A stretch of 64,000 nt of DNA, taken from contig CAZTJC010000009.1 of NCBI GenBank assembly GCA_964613945.1, positions 62,001 to 126,000 on the forward strand. The letters run 5' to 3'. This DNA is from JAVVHH01 sp964613945 (lineage in GTDB: Bacteria; Pseudomonadota; Alphaproteobacteria; Acetobacterales; Acetobacteraceae). Positions 32,589 through 41,145 of the stretch are shown in pieces. A program made the translations under genes and the position numbers. Below the pieces are notes generated by a model that worked only from the letters and a program-made list of their open reading frames with translations, was not told where the DNA came from and ran no database searches. Each line of letters starts with the position of its first letter. Position 1 is the first letter of the stretch.

Positions 32589-33575
32589 TTACCCTCCGGT
32601 CAGGCTCATGTGCCGACTGACCGACGGCGTGTTGTCGCGGCGGTCGATGATGAAGTCATGTCCCTTCGGCTTGCGCTTGATCGCCTCGATGATCGCGCCG
32701 TCCAGTTCGCCGTCCGTCGCCCCGTCGCGCATGATGGCGCGCAGGTCGGCCGCGTCGTCCTGCCCGAGGCACATGTAGAGCGTACCGGTGCAGGTCAGGC
32801 GTACCCGATTGCAGCTCTCGCAGAAATTGTGAGTCATGGGCGTAATGAAGCCAACGCGGGCGCCTGTCTCAGCGACGTCGAAGTAACGAGCGGGACCACC
32901 GGTCTTGAACGACGTTTCGTTGAGCGTGAAACGCTGCCGTAGCCGCGAGCGGACGATGGAGAGCGGCAGGTACTGGTCGGTGCGATCACCGCTGATGTCG
33001 CCCATCGGCATGGTCTCGATGAGGCACAGATCGTGGCCATGGGCCCCGCACCAGGCCAACATGTCGCCGATCTCGTCCTCGTTCTCGCCCCGCAACGCCA
33101 CCGCGTTGATCTTGACGTGCATCCCGGCCGATTGCGCGGCGTCGATGCCGCCGAGCACCTGATCGAGCTTGCCCCAGCGCGTGATGCGGGTGAACCGTTC
33201 GGGGTCCAGGGTATCGAGGCTGACGTTGATGCGCTTGACCCCGGCCGCGGCCAGGTCGGTGGCGTATTTGGACAGCTGAGTGCCGTTGGTGGTCAGCGTT
33301 AGCTCGTCGAGATCGTCACCGAGCCGGTTGCCGAGGCTGCGGAACAGTTTCATCACGTCGCGCCGCACCAGCGGCTCGCCGCCGGTGATGCGCAGCTTAC
33401 GGACGCCCTGACGGATGAACGCCGAGCACAGCCGGTCCAGTTCCTCGAGCGATAGCACGTCCTTGCGCGGCAGGAAGGTCATCTCCTCAGCCATGCAGTA
33501 CACGCACCGCAAGTCGCAGCGGTCGGTGACGGAGACGCGCAGGTAGGTAATGCCGCGGCCGAACGGATCGATCAT
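32589..33575 (-). CDS. moaA: GTP 3',8-cyclase
   Basis: A 328-residue radical-SAM enzyme for the first step of molybdopterin synthesis (GTP to 3',8-cyclo-7,8-dihydro-GTP). The radical-SAM cluster cysteines are C20, C24 and C27 in VTDRCDLRCVYC; the second 4Fe-4S site is CESCNRVRLTCTGTLYMC; the C-terminal GG (SLTGG) required for activation is present. The start at MIDPFGRGITYLR fits the family. Last gene of a leftward maeB-to-moaA run; other moa genes are absent here. Confidence 0.94.
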   Translation of the reverse strand: MIDPFGRGITYLRVSVTDRCDLRCVYCMAEEMTFLPRKDVLSLEELDRLCSAFIRQGVRKLRITGGEPLVRRDVMKLFRSLGNRLGDDLDELTLTTNGTQLSKYATDLAAAGVKRINVSLDTLDPERFTRITRWGKLDQVLGGIDAAQSAGMHVKINAVALRGENEDEIGDMLAWCGAHGHDLCLIETMPMGDISGDRTDQYLPLSIVRSRLRQRFTLNETSFKTGGPARYFDVAETGARVGFITPMTHNFCESCNRVRLTCTGTLYMCLGQDDAADLRAIMRDGATDGELDGAIIEAIKRKPKGHDFIIDRRDNTPSVSRHMSLTGG

Positions 33576-33615
33576 GTCACTGAAATCGTGAACGCGTGAC
33601 GAAGGTTCAACCACC

Positions 33616-33798
33616 TCATGCGTCGTCCTCAACGATCGTGAGCGACACGGCGGCCACATTGACCAGCACCTTGCCGACATTCTCGAAATTCACCGTCACT
33701 CGCTGATCGACGACCGATTGCACCTGCCCGATGCCCCAGCCGGGCTCGGCGGGATGGCTGACGCGCTGGCCAGGCTCGTATTCGGTGCGGGGGCGCAT
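33616..33798 (-). CDS. DUF3553 small Tudor-like protein
   Basis: A 60-residue protein, essentially one small beta-barrel: YEPGQRVSHPAEPGWGIGQVQSV, then RVTVNFENVGKVLVNVAAVSL. It matches DUF3553 and resembles the C-terminal Tudor/KOW-like domain of UvrD/PcrA (G.RV.HP...G.G.V pattern), which contacts RNA polymerase; that likeness is my reading of the pattern. Start ATG 33798, two bases after the upstream stop; moaA starts 40 bases later. Confidence 0.8.
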   Translation of the reverse strand: MRPRTEYEPGQRVSHPAEPGWGIGQVQSVVDQRVTVNFENVGKVLVNVAAVSLTIVEDDA

Positions 33799-33800
33799 CG

Positions 33801-34883
33801 CTAGGTGAACGCTCCCCGGGCCGCGACAGGCCACACGCACTCGACCCGGCCACCACGCAGGCCGACATACCAGTCGAAGCGGTCCACCGTCGGGTCGCAA
33901 TGTCCAGGCACCAGACGGATCTTCTCGCCATGATGCACGCCGGCCCCCTCGGTCCATTCGAGCTTGCCGTGCTCGTCCGACGCACCGGTGTACGCAACCC
34001 CGTCGCGCTGCCAGACCAGCGGCATGCCGCTATCGATCGCCACCGCCTTGTGCCCCGCATCCACGGCGGCGAGCCCGGACCGGGCCTGGCTCATCACGGT
34101 CGCGAGCACAAACAACGCATGCTGGAACCCGGCGGACTGGCCACCACCGTTGCGCGCGTAATCCGCGTCCATGAAGCAATAGCTGCCAGCTTGGATCTCG
34201 TTATACAGGCCGGTAGCGGACTCATGTTCGAACGTGCCGGTCCCTGCCCCGCCGATGATGTCGCAGCCCAGCCCTTGCTGACGCAGTTGCTCAACCGTGC
34301 GGCGCACCCCATCCGTGGCCGACGCAATGGCCGCCGTACGCTCCTCCGTTGTCCGAAGATGCTGCGCCGATCCGTGATAGGCCTGCAGCCCGGCGAACCG
34401 CAGGTGTTTCGACCCGGCGATCAGGCCGGCCAACGCCACCGCTTCCGGGCCCGGCTGCACACCGCAACGGTTCGAGCCGACATCGATCTCGACCAGCACC
34501 GGCAAGCGCACGCCCGCCGCCTCGGCGGCTGCCTCGATCCGCGCCACGTTGCCAGCCTCGTCGGCGCACACCGCGACGTGGGCGATGCGCGCCAGCGCCG
34601 CCAGGCGGGCCAGTTTACCATCGCCGACAACCTGGTTGCTGACCAAGATGTCCGGCACGCCACCCCAGGCCAACACCTCGGCCTCACCGACCTTCTGAAC
34701 GCACTGCCCCACAGCGCCGGCGCGCATCTGCAGATGCGCGATGACGGGCGATTTGTGCGTCTTGGCGTGCGCCCGCAGCCGGGTGCTCGTGGGCGCCAGC
34801 AGCGATTGCATCCGGGCCAGGTTGTGCTCGAACGCGTCGAGATCCAGCAACAGCGCCGGCGTCTCGACCTCGTCTTCGCGCAT
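33801..34883 (-). CDS. D-threonine aldolase / D-serine dehydratase-like PLP enzyme
   Basis: A 360-residue fold-type III PLP enzyme with an alanine-racemase-like barrel. The Schiff-base lysine is Lys41 in RAHAKTHKSP; the metal site His-x-Cys is in VPGHCDPTVDRFD near the C-terminus, both diagnostic of eukaryotic-type D-serine dehydratase and bacterial D-threonine aldolase. VLVEIDVGSNRCGV and GGAGTGTF hold the cofactor phosphate. Substrate could be D-threonine, D-3-hydroxyaspartate or D-serine. Starts 32 bases after the pgm stop. Confidence 0.87.
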   Translation of the reverse strand: MREDEVETPALLLDLDAFEHNLARMQSLLAPTSTRLRAHAKTHKSPVIAHLQMRAGAVGQCVQKVGEAEVLAWGGVPDILVSNQVVGDGKLARLAALARIAHVAVCADEAGNVARIEAAAEAAGVRLPVLVEIDVGSNRCGVQPGPEAVALAGLIAGSKHLRFAGLQAYHGSAQHLRTTEERTAAIASATDGVRRTVEQLRQQGLGCDIIGGAGTGTFEHESATGLYNEIQAGSYCFMDADYARNGGGQSAGFQHALFVLATVMSQARSGLAAVDAGHKAVAIDSGMPLVWQRDGVAYTGASDEHGKLEWTEGAGVHHGEKIRLVPGHCDPTVDRFDWYVGLRGGRVECVWPVAARGAFT

Positions 34884-34915
34884 GCCCGGTTGGGCGGGTG
34901 GAGCCTGCAGCAGCG

Positions 34916-36325
34916 TCAGTGCCCCGCGTTCTCGCCGGAGAAGTCCGGCGCTTCCAGGCCTGAGGCGGTCAGCTGTTCGACCAACGCCTGCTTGAGCCGC
35001 TCCAGCCCGGCATCGTCGTTGGCTTCGGCCCGCGCCACCAGCACGGCCTGCGTGTTGCTCGCCCGCAGCAGCCACCAGCCATCGGCAGTCTGCACCCGCA
35101 CGCCGTCGATGTCGTTGACGTTGGCACCCTGCTCGCGTAGCCGGCCGGCAACCTCCTCGATGACCTCAAACTTGCGGACGTCGTCGCAGTTGAAGCGCAG
35201 CTCGGGGGTGTTGACGACGTGCGGCAAGGACCGGGTCACGTCGGAAAGCTTGCCGCCCATGCGGGAGACGATGCCCATGAGGCGGATGGCGACATAGAGC
35301 GCGTCGTCGAAGCCGTACCATTTGTCGGCGTAGAAGATGTGGCCGCTCATCTCGCCAGCGAAGGGAGCTCCGATCTCGGCCATCTTGGCCTTGATCAGAC
35401 TGTGCCCGGTCTTGAACATCAGCGGCTTGCCGCCGGCCTTGTCGATCTCGTCGTAGAGCACCTGGCTCGCCTTGACGTCGGCGATGATGGTGGCGCCGGG
35501 ATGCTCGCGCAGCACGTCGCGGGCGAGGACGACCATGAGCTGGTCGCCGAGCAGCATGGTGCCCTCGTCGTCCACCGCGCCGACCCGGTCGGCATCGCCA
35601 TCGAAGCCGATGCCGATGTCGGCCTCGTGCTTGCGCACGGCGGCGATCAGCTGCTCCTGGTTCTTGGCGATGGTGGGGTCCGGATGATGGGCGGGGAAAT
35701 TGCCGTCGATGATCGGGTTGAGCACAGTATGCTCGCCGGGCAGCTTCTTGAGCAGCCGTTCCAGCACCTCGCCCGCCGCACCGTTGGCGGAATCCCACAC
35801 CACACGCAGCTTGCGCTCGCCACCGTCGTAATCCTGGATCAGGCGGTCGACATACTTGTCCGCCACGTCGATATCGCGCTCGGAGCCCTGGGCCTCGTCC
35901 ACGACATCGCCGGCCCCGGCGATCTGGCCCAGCTTCTGGATCTCGGCGCCGAAGAAGGCCTTCTTGCCCAGCATCATCTTAAAGCCGTTGTAGTTCGGCG
36001 GGTTATGGCTGCCCGTCACCATCACCGCGCCGTCGGTCTCGAGCGTGGTGGCGGCAAAATACAGCATCGGCGTCGGCCCGCGGCCCACTTTGAGGACCTC
36101 CATGCCGCTGGCCATCAGCCCCTTGATCAGCGCGGCCGACAGGTGCGGCGACGACAACCGGCCATCATAGCCGACCGCGACAGTCTTGCCTCCGGCGCGG
36201 GCGACCACCGTGCCGAAGCTGCGGCCGATGGCGAACGCATCGGCGTCATGCAGCGTGCTGCCGACCACGCCGCGGATGTCGTATTCGCGCAGGCTGGTGG
36301 CGTCGAAATCATGCTTGAAAGCCAT
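34916..36325 (-). CDS. Phosphomannomutase/phosphoglucomutase
   Basis: A 469-residue alpha-D-phosphohexomutase of the AlgC/ManB kind. The phosphoserine loop is VTGSHNPP (Ser106, His107), the metal loop GFDGDADRVG, and the sugar loop GEMSGH; the C-terminal phosphate-binding domain ends the protein. It interconverts hexose 1- and 6-phosphates. Together with galU, 10 bases downstream of which it starts, it supplies UDP-glucose and mannose-1-P for envelope polysaccharide. Confidence 0.92.
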   Translation of the reverse strand: MAFKHDFDATSLREYDIRGVVGSTLHDADAFAIGRSFGTVVARAGGKTVAVGYDGRLSSPHLSAALIKGLMASGMEVLKVGRGPTPMLYFAATTLETDGAVMVTGSHNPPNYNGFKMMLGKKAFFGAEIQKLGQIAGAGDVVDEAQGSERDIDVADKYVDRLIQDYDGGERKLRVVWDSANGAAGEVLERLLKKLPGEHTVLNPIIDGNFPAHHPDPTIAKNQEQLIAAVRKHEADIGIGFDGDADRVGAVDDEGTMLLGDQLMVVLARDVLREHPGATIIADVKASQVLYDEIDKAGGKPLMFKTGHSLIKAKMAEIGAPFAGEMSGHIFYADKWYGFDDALYVAIRLMGIVSRMGGKLSDVTRSLPHVVNTPELRFNCDDVRKFEVIEEVAGRLREQGANVNDIDGVRVQTADGWWLLRASNTQAVLVARAEANDDAGLERLKQALVEQLTASGLEAPDFSGENAGH

Positions 36326-36335
36326 CGGGACGCCT

Positions 36336-37202
36336 TTACCGGTAGTTCTTCAAGAAAGTCTGCACCTGGTCGCGCAGGTCCGGCCGCTTCAAGGCGAACG
36401 CGATCTGCGCCTCCAGGAACCCGGCCTTGTCGCCGCAATCGAACCGGCGCCCCTCGTAGCGCAAGCCGGTGAACGGGCCATGCCCAATCATGTGCGCCAT
36501 CGCGTCGGTCAACTGAACCTCGTTGCCGGCGCCACGATCCATGCGCGACAGGAAGTCGATCACTTCCGGCATCAGGATATACCGCCCGATGATGGACAGA
36601 TTGCTCGGTGCATCTGCCGGCTTGGGCTTCTCGACCAGCCCGGTGACCTCGACCCGGGTGCCGTCATCGGCGCCGGTCTTCAGGATCCCGTAGCGGTTGG
36701 TATGCTCGCGCGGCACCTCGGTGACGGCGACCACGTTGCCGCCGGTCTCGGCATACACCTCGGCCAATTGCTGCAGGCACGGCGTTTCGCTCAACACCAG
36801 GTCATCCGGCAGCAGGATGGCAAACGGATCGTCGCCGATAAAGGCGCGCGCGCACCAGATCGCGTGCCCGAGCCCCATCGGCACCTGCTGGCGCACGGTG
36901 GTGATGGCACCGGGCGGGATCTTCATCGCCTCGAGCAAATCCACCATCTCGGTCTTGCCGCGCTCGCGCAGGCTGGACTCCAGCTCGTACGAGACGTCGA
37001 AATGGTCGATCAGCGCGGTCTTGCCGCGGCCGGTGACCATGCAGAACTGCTCGATTCCAGCGGCGCGCGCTTCCTCGACCGCATACTGGATCAATGGCTT
37101 GTCGACGACCGGAAGCATTTCCTTCGCCATTGCCTTGGTTGCGGGAAGAAAACGTGTCCCGAGCCCGGCGACGGGCAACACCGCTTTACGCAGCTTCTTC
37201 AC
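36336..37202 (-). CDS. galU: UTP-glucose-1-phosphate uridylyltransferase
   Basis: A 288-residue nucleotidyltransferase starting at GTG 37202 (GGGA upstream; a TTG at 37214 would add four residues without a binding site). LRKAVLPVAGLGTRFLPATK is the nucleotide-binding start, followed by EMLPVVDKPLIQYAVEEA, LGHAIWCARAFIGDDPFAILLPDDL and VEKP. It makes UDP-glucose from UTP and glucose-1-phosphate. Operon with the phosphohexomutase downstream. Confidence 0.94.
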   Translation of the reverse strand: MKKLRKAVLPVAGLGTRFLPATKAMAKEMLPVVDKPLIQYAVEEARAAGIEQFCMVTGRGKTALIDHFDVSYELESSLRERGKTEMVDLLEAMKIPPGAITTVRQQVPMGLGHAIWCARAFIGDDPFAILLPDDLVLSETPCLQQLAEVYAETGGNVVAVTEVPREHTNRYGILKTGADDGTRVEVTGLVEKPKPADAPSNLSIIGRYILMPEVIDFLSRMDRGAGNEVQLTDAMAHMIGHGPFTGLRYEGRRFDCGDKAGFLEAQIAFALKRPDLRDQVQTFLKNYR

Positions 37203-37271
37203 TCTATATCCCAACAGCTAATTGAAAGGCGCGAAACTCGTGGCACGGTCCGCTCTCCGGAGCAAGCCGAG

Positions 37272-37721
37272 CTATCGATGGCCGAGCAGCACGTCCTTGG
37301 CCTGGTTGACCCGTGCGGCGATCCAGTCGGACCCGCCGCCATCGGGATGTGCCACCCGCATCAGTCGTACCCAGGCGGCGCGGACGTCGCTATCGGAAAC
37401 CGGATCGCTGAGACCGAGGATCTGCAGCGCCTCGGCCCGGCCCATGGCGGTGCCACGCCGGGCCGGCGGCGGTGAGGCCGGCCCTCGTGCGGCGGCATAT
37501 TGCTTCCACCAGTTCCAGATCAGCGGCCCGAACAGCACCAGCCCGCTCAGCGCTGCCGGCCCACGCCCGGTCAGCAGCAGCAACGCTGCCAAGCTGAGGC
37601 CAGCCAATGCGGCGACCCATGCCAGCAACGCCTTGATGCCGGCCACCGACGCCCGGGAGAACGCCCGCGCCGCGAACAGCAGCGCGGCCAGCATCCCGAG
37701 CCCGGCGGCCAGCATGAGCAT
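37272..37721 (-). CDS. Membrane-anchored J-domain protein
   Basis: A 149-residue protein. Two N-terminal hydrophobic helices (about 1-20 and 34-51), a Trp-rich amphipathic stretch (FGPLIWNWWKQYA), then a short J-domain: EALQILGLSDPVSDSDVRAAWVRLMRVAHPDGGGSDWIAARVNQAKDVLL, with the HPD loop that stimulates DnaK-type ATPases. The helix after HPD is short, as in TIM14/Pam18-like and DjlA-like proteins. A membrane co-chaperone is likely. Lies between maeB (12 bases) and galU (69 bases). Confidence 0.83.
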   Translation of the reverse strand: MLMLAAGLGMLAALLFAARAFSRASVAGIKALLAWVAALAGLSLAALLLLTGRGPAALSGLVLFGPLIWNWWKQYAAARGPASPPPARRGTAMGRAEALQILGLSDPVSDSDVRAAWVRLMRVAHPDGGGSDWIAARVNQAKDVLLGHR

Positions 37722-37733
37722 GGTATCGCCGGG

Positions 37734-40031
37734 TCAGCCCGTAGGCTGATCCGCTTCCTTCTGGCGCTGCTGCGCTTCGACGGCCACCATGGCACTGACG
37801 TTGACGATGCCACGCGCGGTCACGCTCGGCACCAGCACGTGGACCGGCCGCGACATGCCCAACAGGATCGGCCCGATCGGCAAGCCGTCGGCACCGGCCT
37901 TCAGCATCGTGAAGCTGATGTTGGCGGCGTCCAGGTTGGGCATTATCAGCAGGTTGGCGACACCATCGAGACGGCTGTCCGGCACGGCGCGGTCGCGCAG
38001 GCTGGGGATCAGCGCTGCATCGGCGTGCATCTCGCCATCGGCCTCGAGGTCCGGCGCTTCGCGGCGCAGGATGGTCAGCGCGTCGCGCATCTTGCGGGCG
38101 CTCGGGCTCGACGAACTGCCGAAGGTGGAATGCGACAAGAGCGCCGCCTTTGGCACGATGCCGAAATCGCGCACGCATTCGGCGGCAAGCTGCGTCATCT
38201 CGGCGATCTGCTTGGCAGTCGGGTCGAGGTTGACGTGCGTGTCGCCCATGAACAGCACCCCCGCCTGGGTGATGAGCGCGGACAGCGCGTAGATGCGCGA
38301 AACGCCGGGCCGGGTCGGGATGATCGGCATCATGTAGGTCATGTGCCGCCACCAATCGCCCAGACCGCCGCAGACGGCCGCATCCACCAGCCCGGCGTGC
38401 AGCATCATCGACGCCGCCACGGTCGGGCGGCGCAACATCCGGCGCGCGGCAGCGTCGGTCGGCACGCCGCGGCGGCCGACGAGATGCTCGTATTGCGACA
38501 GCAACGGGTCGAACACGTCCTTGTCGGTTTCGGGGTCGAGGATCCGCAGCTGCTCGTCCGGCTTGAGGCGCAGGCCCAGTTCGCGGACCTTGCGGGAAAT
38601 GACGTCCTTGCGGCCGATGAGGATGGGCTCGCAGAGGTGCTCGTCCAGCATGGTCTGCACGGCGCGCAGCACGCGTTCGTCCTCGCCTTCGGCATAGACG
38701 ATGCGCTGCTTGTGCTGCTTGGCCGCCTCGAAGATCGGCCGCATTAGCTGGCCTGAGCGGAACACGAACGTGCCGAGCCGCTCCATGTAGGCCGGGAAGT
38801 CGGTGATCGGCCGGGTCGCGACGCCGCTTTCCATGGCGGCGCGGGCGACGGCGGGGGCGATCTCGAGAATCAGGCGCGGATCGAACGGCTTGGGGATGAT
38901 GTATTCCGGGCCGAACACCGGGGCCACGCCGCCATAGGCTGCGGCGACGACTTCGCTGGCCTCGGAGCGGGTCAGGTTGGCGATGGCGTGGACGGCGGCG
39001 AGCTTCATCTCCTCGTTGATCTGCGTGGCGCTCACGTCGAGCGCGCCGCGGAAGATGAACGGGAAGCACAGCACGTTGTTGACCTGGTTCGGGTAGTCGC
39101 TGCGCCCGGTGGCGACGATGGCGTCCGGCCGATGCTGACGCGCCAGCTCGGGGGTGATCTCCGGGTCCGGGTTCGCGAGCGCCATGATCAGCGGCTTGGG
39201 CGCCATCGAAGGCAGCCATTCCGGCTTCAGCACGCCCGGCGCGGACAGGCCGAGGAACACGTCGGCATCGACCAGCACGTCCGGCAGCTTGCGGGCGTCG
39301 GTATGCTTGGCATAGCGCGCCATGTTGTCCGGCATGTTCTCGTCGCGCCCGGCCCAGACGACACCCTTGATGTCGGTCAGCGTGACGTTCTCGACGCGGA
39401 GGCCCATGGCGACCAGTAGGTCAACGCAGGCGAGCGCTGCGGCGCCGGCGCCCGACGTGACCAGGCGGGCCTGCGACAGCTCCTTGCCCTGCAGCACCAG
39501 CCCGTTGCTGACGGCGGCGGCGACGATGATGGCGGTGCCGTGCTGGTCGTCATGGAAGACCGGGATCTTCATGCGCTCGCGGAGGCGGCGCTCGATCTCG
39601 AAGCACTCGGGGGCCTTGATGTCCTCGAGGTTGATGGCGCCGAACGTTGGCTCGAGCGCGGCGACGACCTCGATGAAGCGGTCGGGGTCCTCGGCGTCGA
39701 CCTCGATGTCGAACACGTCGATGCCGGCGAACTTCTTGAACAGGACGGCCTTGCCCTCCATCACCGGCTTGCCGGCAAGCGCGCCGATATTGCCAAGGCC
39801 GAGCACGGCGGTACCGTTGGAGATGACACCGACCAAATTGCCCCGGGCGGTGTAGTCGAGCGCGGTGGTCGGGTCCGCCTTGATCTCGAGGCAGGCTGCC
39901 GCCACACCGGGCGAGTAGGCCAACGCGAGATCGCGCTGAGTGGCCATGCGCTTAGTGGCTTCGATCGCCAGTTTGCCCGGGACCGGCAGCCGGTGGTAGT
40001 CCAGCGCCGCCTTACGAAAATCCTCGTCCAT
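37734..40031 (-). CDS. maeB: NADP-dependent malic enzyme with phosphotransacetylase-like domain
   Basis: A 765-residue two-domain MaeB. Residues about 1-430 are malic enzyme (YHRLPVPGKLAIEATK, LAYSPGVAAACLEI, GLGNIGALAGKPVMEGKAVLFKKFAGIDVFDIEV as a long run, TSGAGAAALACVDLL for NADP). Residues about 440-765 are a phosphotransacetylase-like regulatory domain (RIVYAEGEDERVLRA, GDTHVNLDPTAKQIAEM). It decarboxylates malate to pyruvate; the PTA part binds acetyl-CoA as an allosteric signal in relatives. Start ATG 40031 is preferred for its AGAGGA site; a TTG precedes it. Confidence 0.94.
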   Translation of the reverse strand: MDEDFRKAALDYHRLPVPGKLAIEATKRMATQRDLALAYSPGVAAACLEIKADPTTALDYTARGNLVGVISNGTAVLGLGNIGALAGKPVMEGKAVLFKKFAGIDVFDIEVDAEDPDRFIEVVAALEPTFGAINLEDIKAPECFEIERRLRERMKIPVFHDDQHGTAIIVAAAVSNGLVLQGKELSQARLVTSGAGAAALACVDLLVAMGLRVENVTLTDIKGVVWAGRDENMPDNMARYAKHTDARKLPDVLVDADVFLGLSAPGVLKPEWLPSMAPKPLIMALANPDPEITPELARQHRPDAIVATGRSDYPNQVNNVLCFPFIFRGALDVSATQINEEMKLAAVHAIANLTRSEASEVVAAAYGGVAPVFGPEYIIPKPFDPRLILEIAPAVARAAMESGVATRPITDFPAYMERLGTFVFRSGQLMRPIFEAAKQHKQRIVYAEGEDERVLRAVQTMLDEHLCEPILIGRKDVISRKVRELGLRLKPDEQLRILDPETDKDVFDPLLSQYEHLVGRRGVPTDAAARRMLRRPTVAASMMLHAGLVDAAVCGGLGDWWRHMTYMMPIIPTRPGVSRIYALSALITQAGVLFMGDTHVNLDPTAKQIAEMTQLAAECVRDFGIVPKAALLSHSTFGSSSSPSARKMRDALTILRREAPDLEADGEMHADAALIPSLRDRAVPDSRLDGVANLLIMPNLDAANISFTMLKAGADGLPIGPILLGMSRPVHVLVPSVTARGIVNVSAMVAVEAQQRQKEADQPTG

Positions 40032-40109
40032 CAACGTTCCTCTCCAACCCCGATCAAACTCGGTCAGGCGCGGCTGGAACGCAAATACACAAGGTCTCTA
40101 AATTGAGTA

Positions 40110-40192
40110 TGCGGTCGAGAAGACTCGAACTTCCACAGGGTTTCCCCCACAAGCACCTCAAGCTTGCGCGTCTACCATTCCGCCACGACCGC
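40110..40192 (-). tRNA. tRNA-Leu (anticodon GAG)
   Basis: An 83-base class II tRNA on the minus strand. The 7-base acceptor stem GCGGTCG pairs with CGACCGC, discriminator A; the anticodon stem CAAGC/GCTTG holds loop TTGAGGT with anticodon GAG (reads CUC/CUU). A 15-base variable arm (TGGGGGAAACCCTGT) and T-loop TTCGAGT are present. CCA is not encoded. It lies between lipB (divergent) and maeB. Confidence 0.95.
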
Positions 40193-40216
40193 ATCGGGAC
40201 CGGGGCGTCTTAGCCG

Positions 40217-40873
40217 ATGGATGCGACCGCGGCAACGCTCGAATGGCAGATTAGTGACGCGCCAATCGGCTACGAGGAATCTCTGGCTGCAATGCAGACC
40301 CGCGTTTCTGGCATCCGAGTCGGGGAAGCCGGCGAGCAGGTCTGGCTGTTGGAGCATCCGCCCCTCTACACCGCAGGCACTTCGGCCACTCCCGAAGGGC
40401 TGGTGGACGCCAACGCGTTGCCGATCTTCCGGGCCGGACGTGGCGGGCAATGGACCTATCATGGGCCGGGCCAGCGCGTCGGCTACGTCATGCTCGACCT
40501 CGATCGGGCGCATGGGTCGGTACGCGCCCGAGACATCCGCGCCTATGTCGAAGGGCTGGAGGAGTGGCTGATCGCCACGCTGGACCGGTTTAACGTCCGT
40601 GGTGAGCGGCGACCGGGCCGGGTCGGGATCTGGGTGGCGGATCGGGCCAGCGGAACGGAGGCGAAGATCGCCGCCATCGGCGTCCGGGTGACGCGATGGG
40701 TGTCGTGGCACGGGATCGCCCTTAACGTGGAGCCGGACCTGGCACATTTCCGCGGCATCGTGCCCTGCGGTATCGCCGAACACGGCGTGACCAGCCTGGC
40801 CGCGCTCGGGCTGCCGGTGACGATGGCGGATGCCGACGTGGCGCTACGCGCGGCGTGGGCGGAAATCTTTTAG
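40217..40873 (+). CDS. lipB: Octanoyl-[acyl-carrier-protein] transferase
   Basis: A 218-residue LipB. RGGQWTYHGPGQRVGYVMLDL holds the conserved substrate loop; Lys150 in EAKIAAIGVRVTRWVSWHGIALNV and Cys184 in FRGIVPCGIAEHGVTSL form the catalytic pair. It moves octanoate from ACP to lipoyl domains (the first step of lipoate assembly); lipA is not in this window. Its 3' end overlaps the stop of the convergent acylphosphatase by 4 bases. Confidence 0.95.
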   Translation: MDATAATLEWQISDAPIGYEESLAAMQTRVSGIRVGEAGEQVWLLEHPPLYTAGTSATPEGLVDANALPIFRAGRGGQWTYHGPGQRVGYVMLDLDRAHGSVRARDIRAYVEGLEEWLIATLDRFNVRGERRPGRVGIWVADRASGTEAKIAAIGVRVTRWVSWHGIALNVEPDLAHFRGIVPCGIAEHGVTSLAALGLPVTMADADVALRAAWAEIF

Positions 40874-41145
40874 AACGTCGGCAGACGACGGAAGCCGGGC
40901 TCCTCGACGGGTTCGGCGAGGTCCTCGTGGATGAGGGACACGGACGCACCCGCCGGGCCACGCCGGCAGTTGCGGAGCAACTCCTCCACTGCAGCGACGT
41001 CGCCCTGGACGAATGCCTCGACTGAGCCGTCCCGGCGATTGCGCACCCAACCGGAAACGCCGAGGCGAGTCGCCTGACGGACCATCCAGTCACGGTAGCC
41101 AACCCCTTGCACTAGGCCGGCGATCCGCAGCTGCTTGGCGGTCAC
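40870..41145 (-). CDS. acyP: Acylphosphatase
   Basis: A 91-residue acylphosphatase, normal family size. The substrate-phosphate loop GLVQGVGYRDW carries the catalytic Arg18, and Asn36 in GWVRNRRDGSVE orients water. It hydrolyses carboxyl-phosphate bonds. Start GTG 41145 overlaps the atp12 stop as GTGA. Last gene of the rarA-rluC-asmA-atp12-acyP chain. Confidence 0.93.
   Translation of the reverse strand: MTAKQLRIAGLVQGVGYRDWMVRQATRLGVSGWVRNRRDGSVEAFVQGDVAAVEELLRNCRRGPAGASVSLIHEDLAEPVEEPGFRRLPTF

Noticed and set aside
35219..37475. Two plus-strand open frames of over 400 codons opposite pgm and galU
   Set aside because: Antisense shadows of well-conserved genes; no recognisable domains and no ribosome-binding sites.
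39976..40109. Second tRNA or attachment site next to tRNA-Leu
   Set aside because: No second cloverleaf and no direct repeat of the tRNA 3' end; no integrase in the window.
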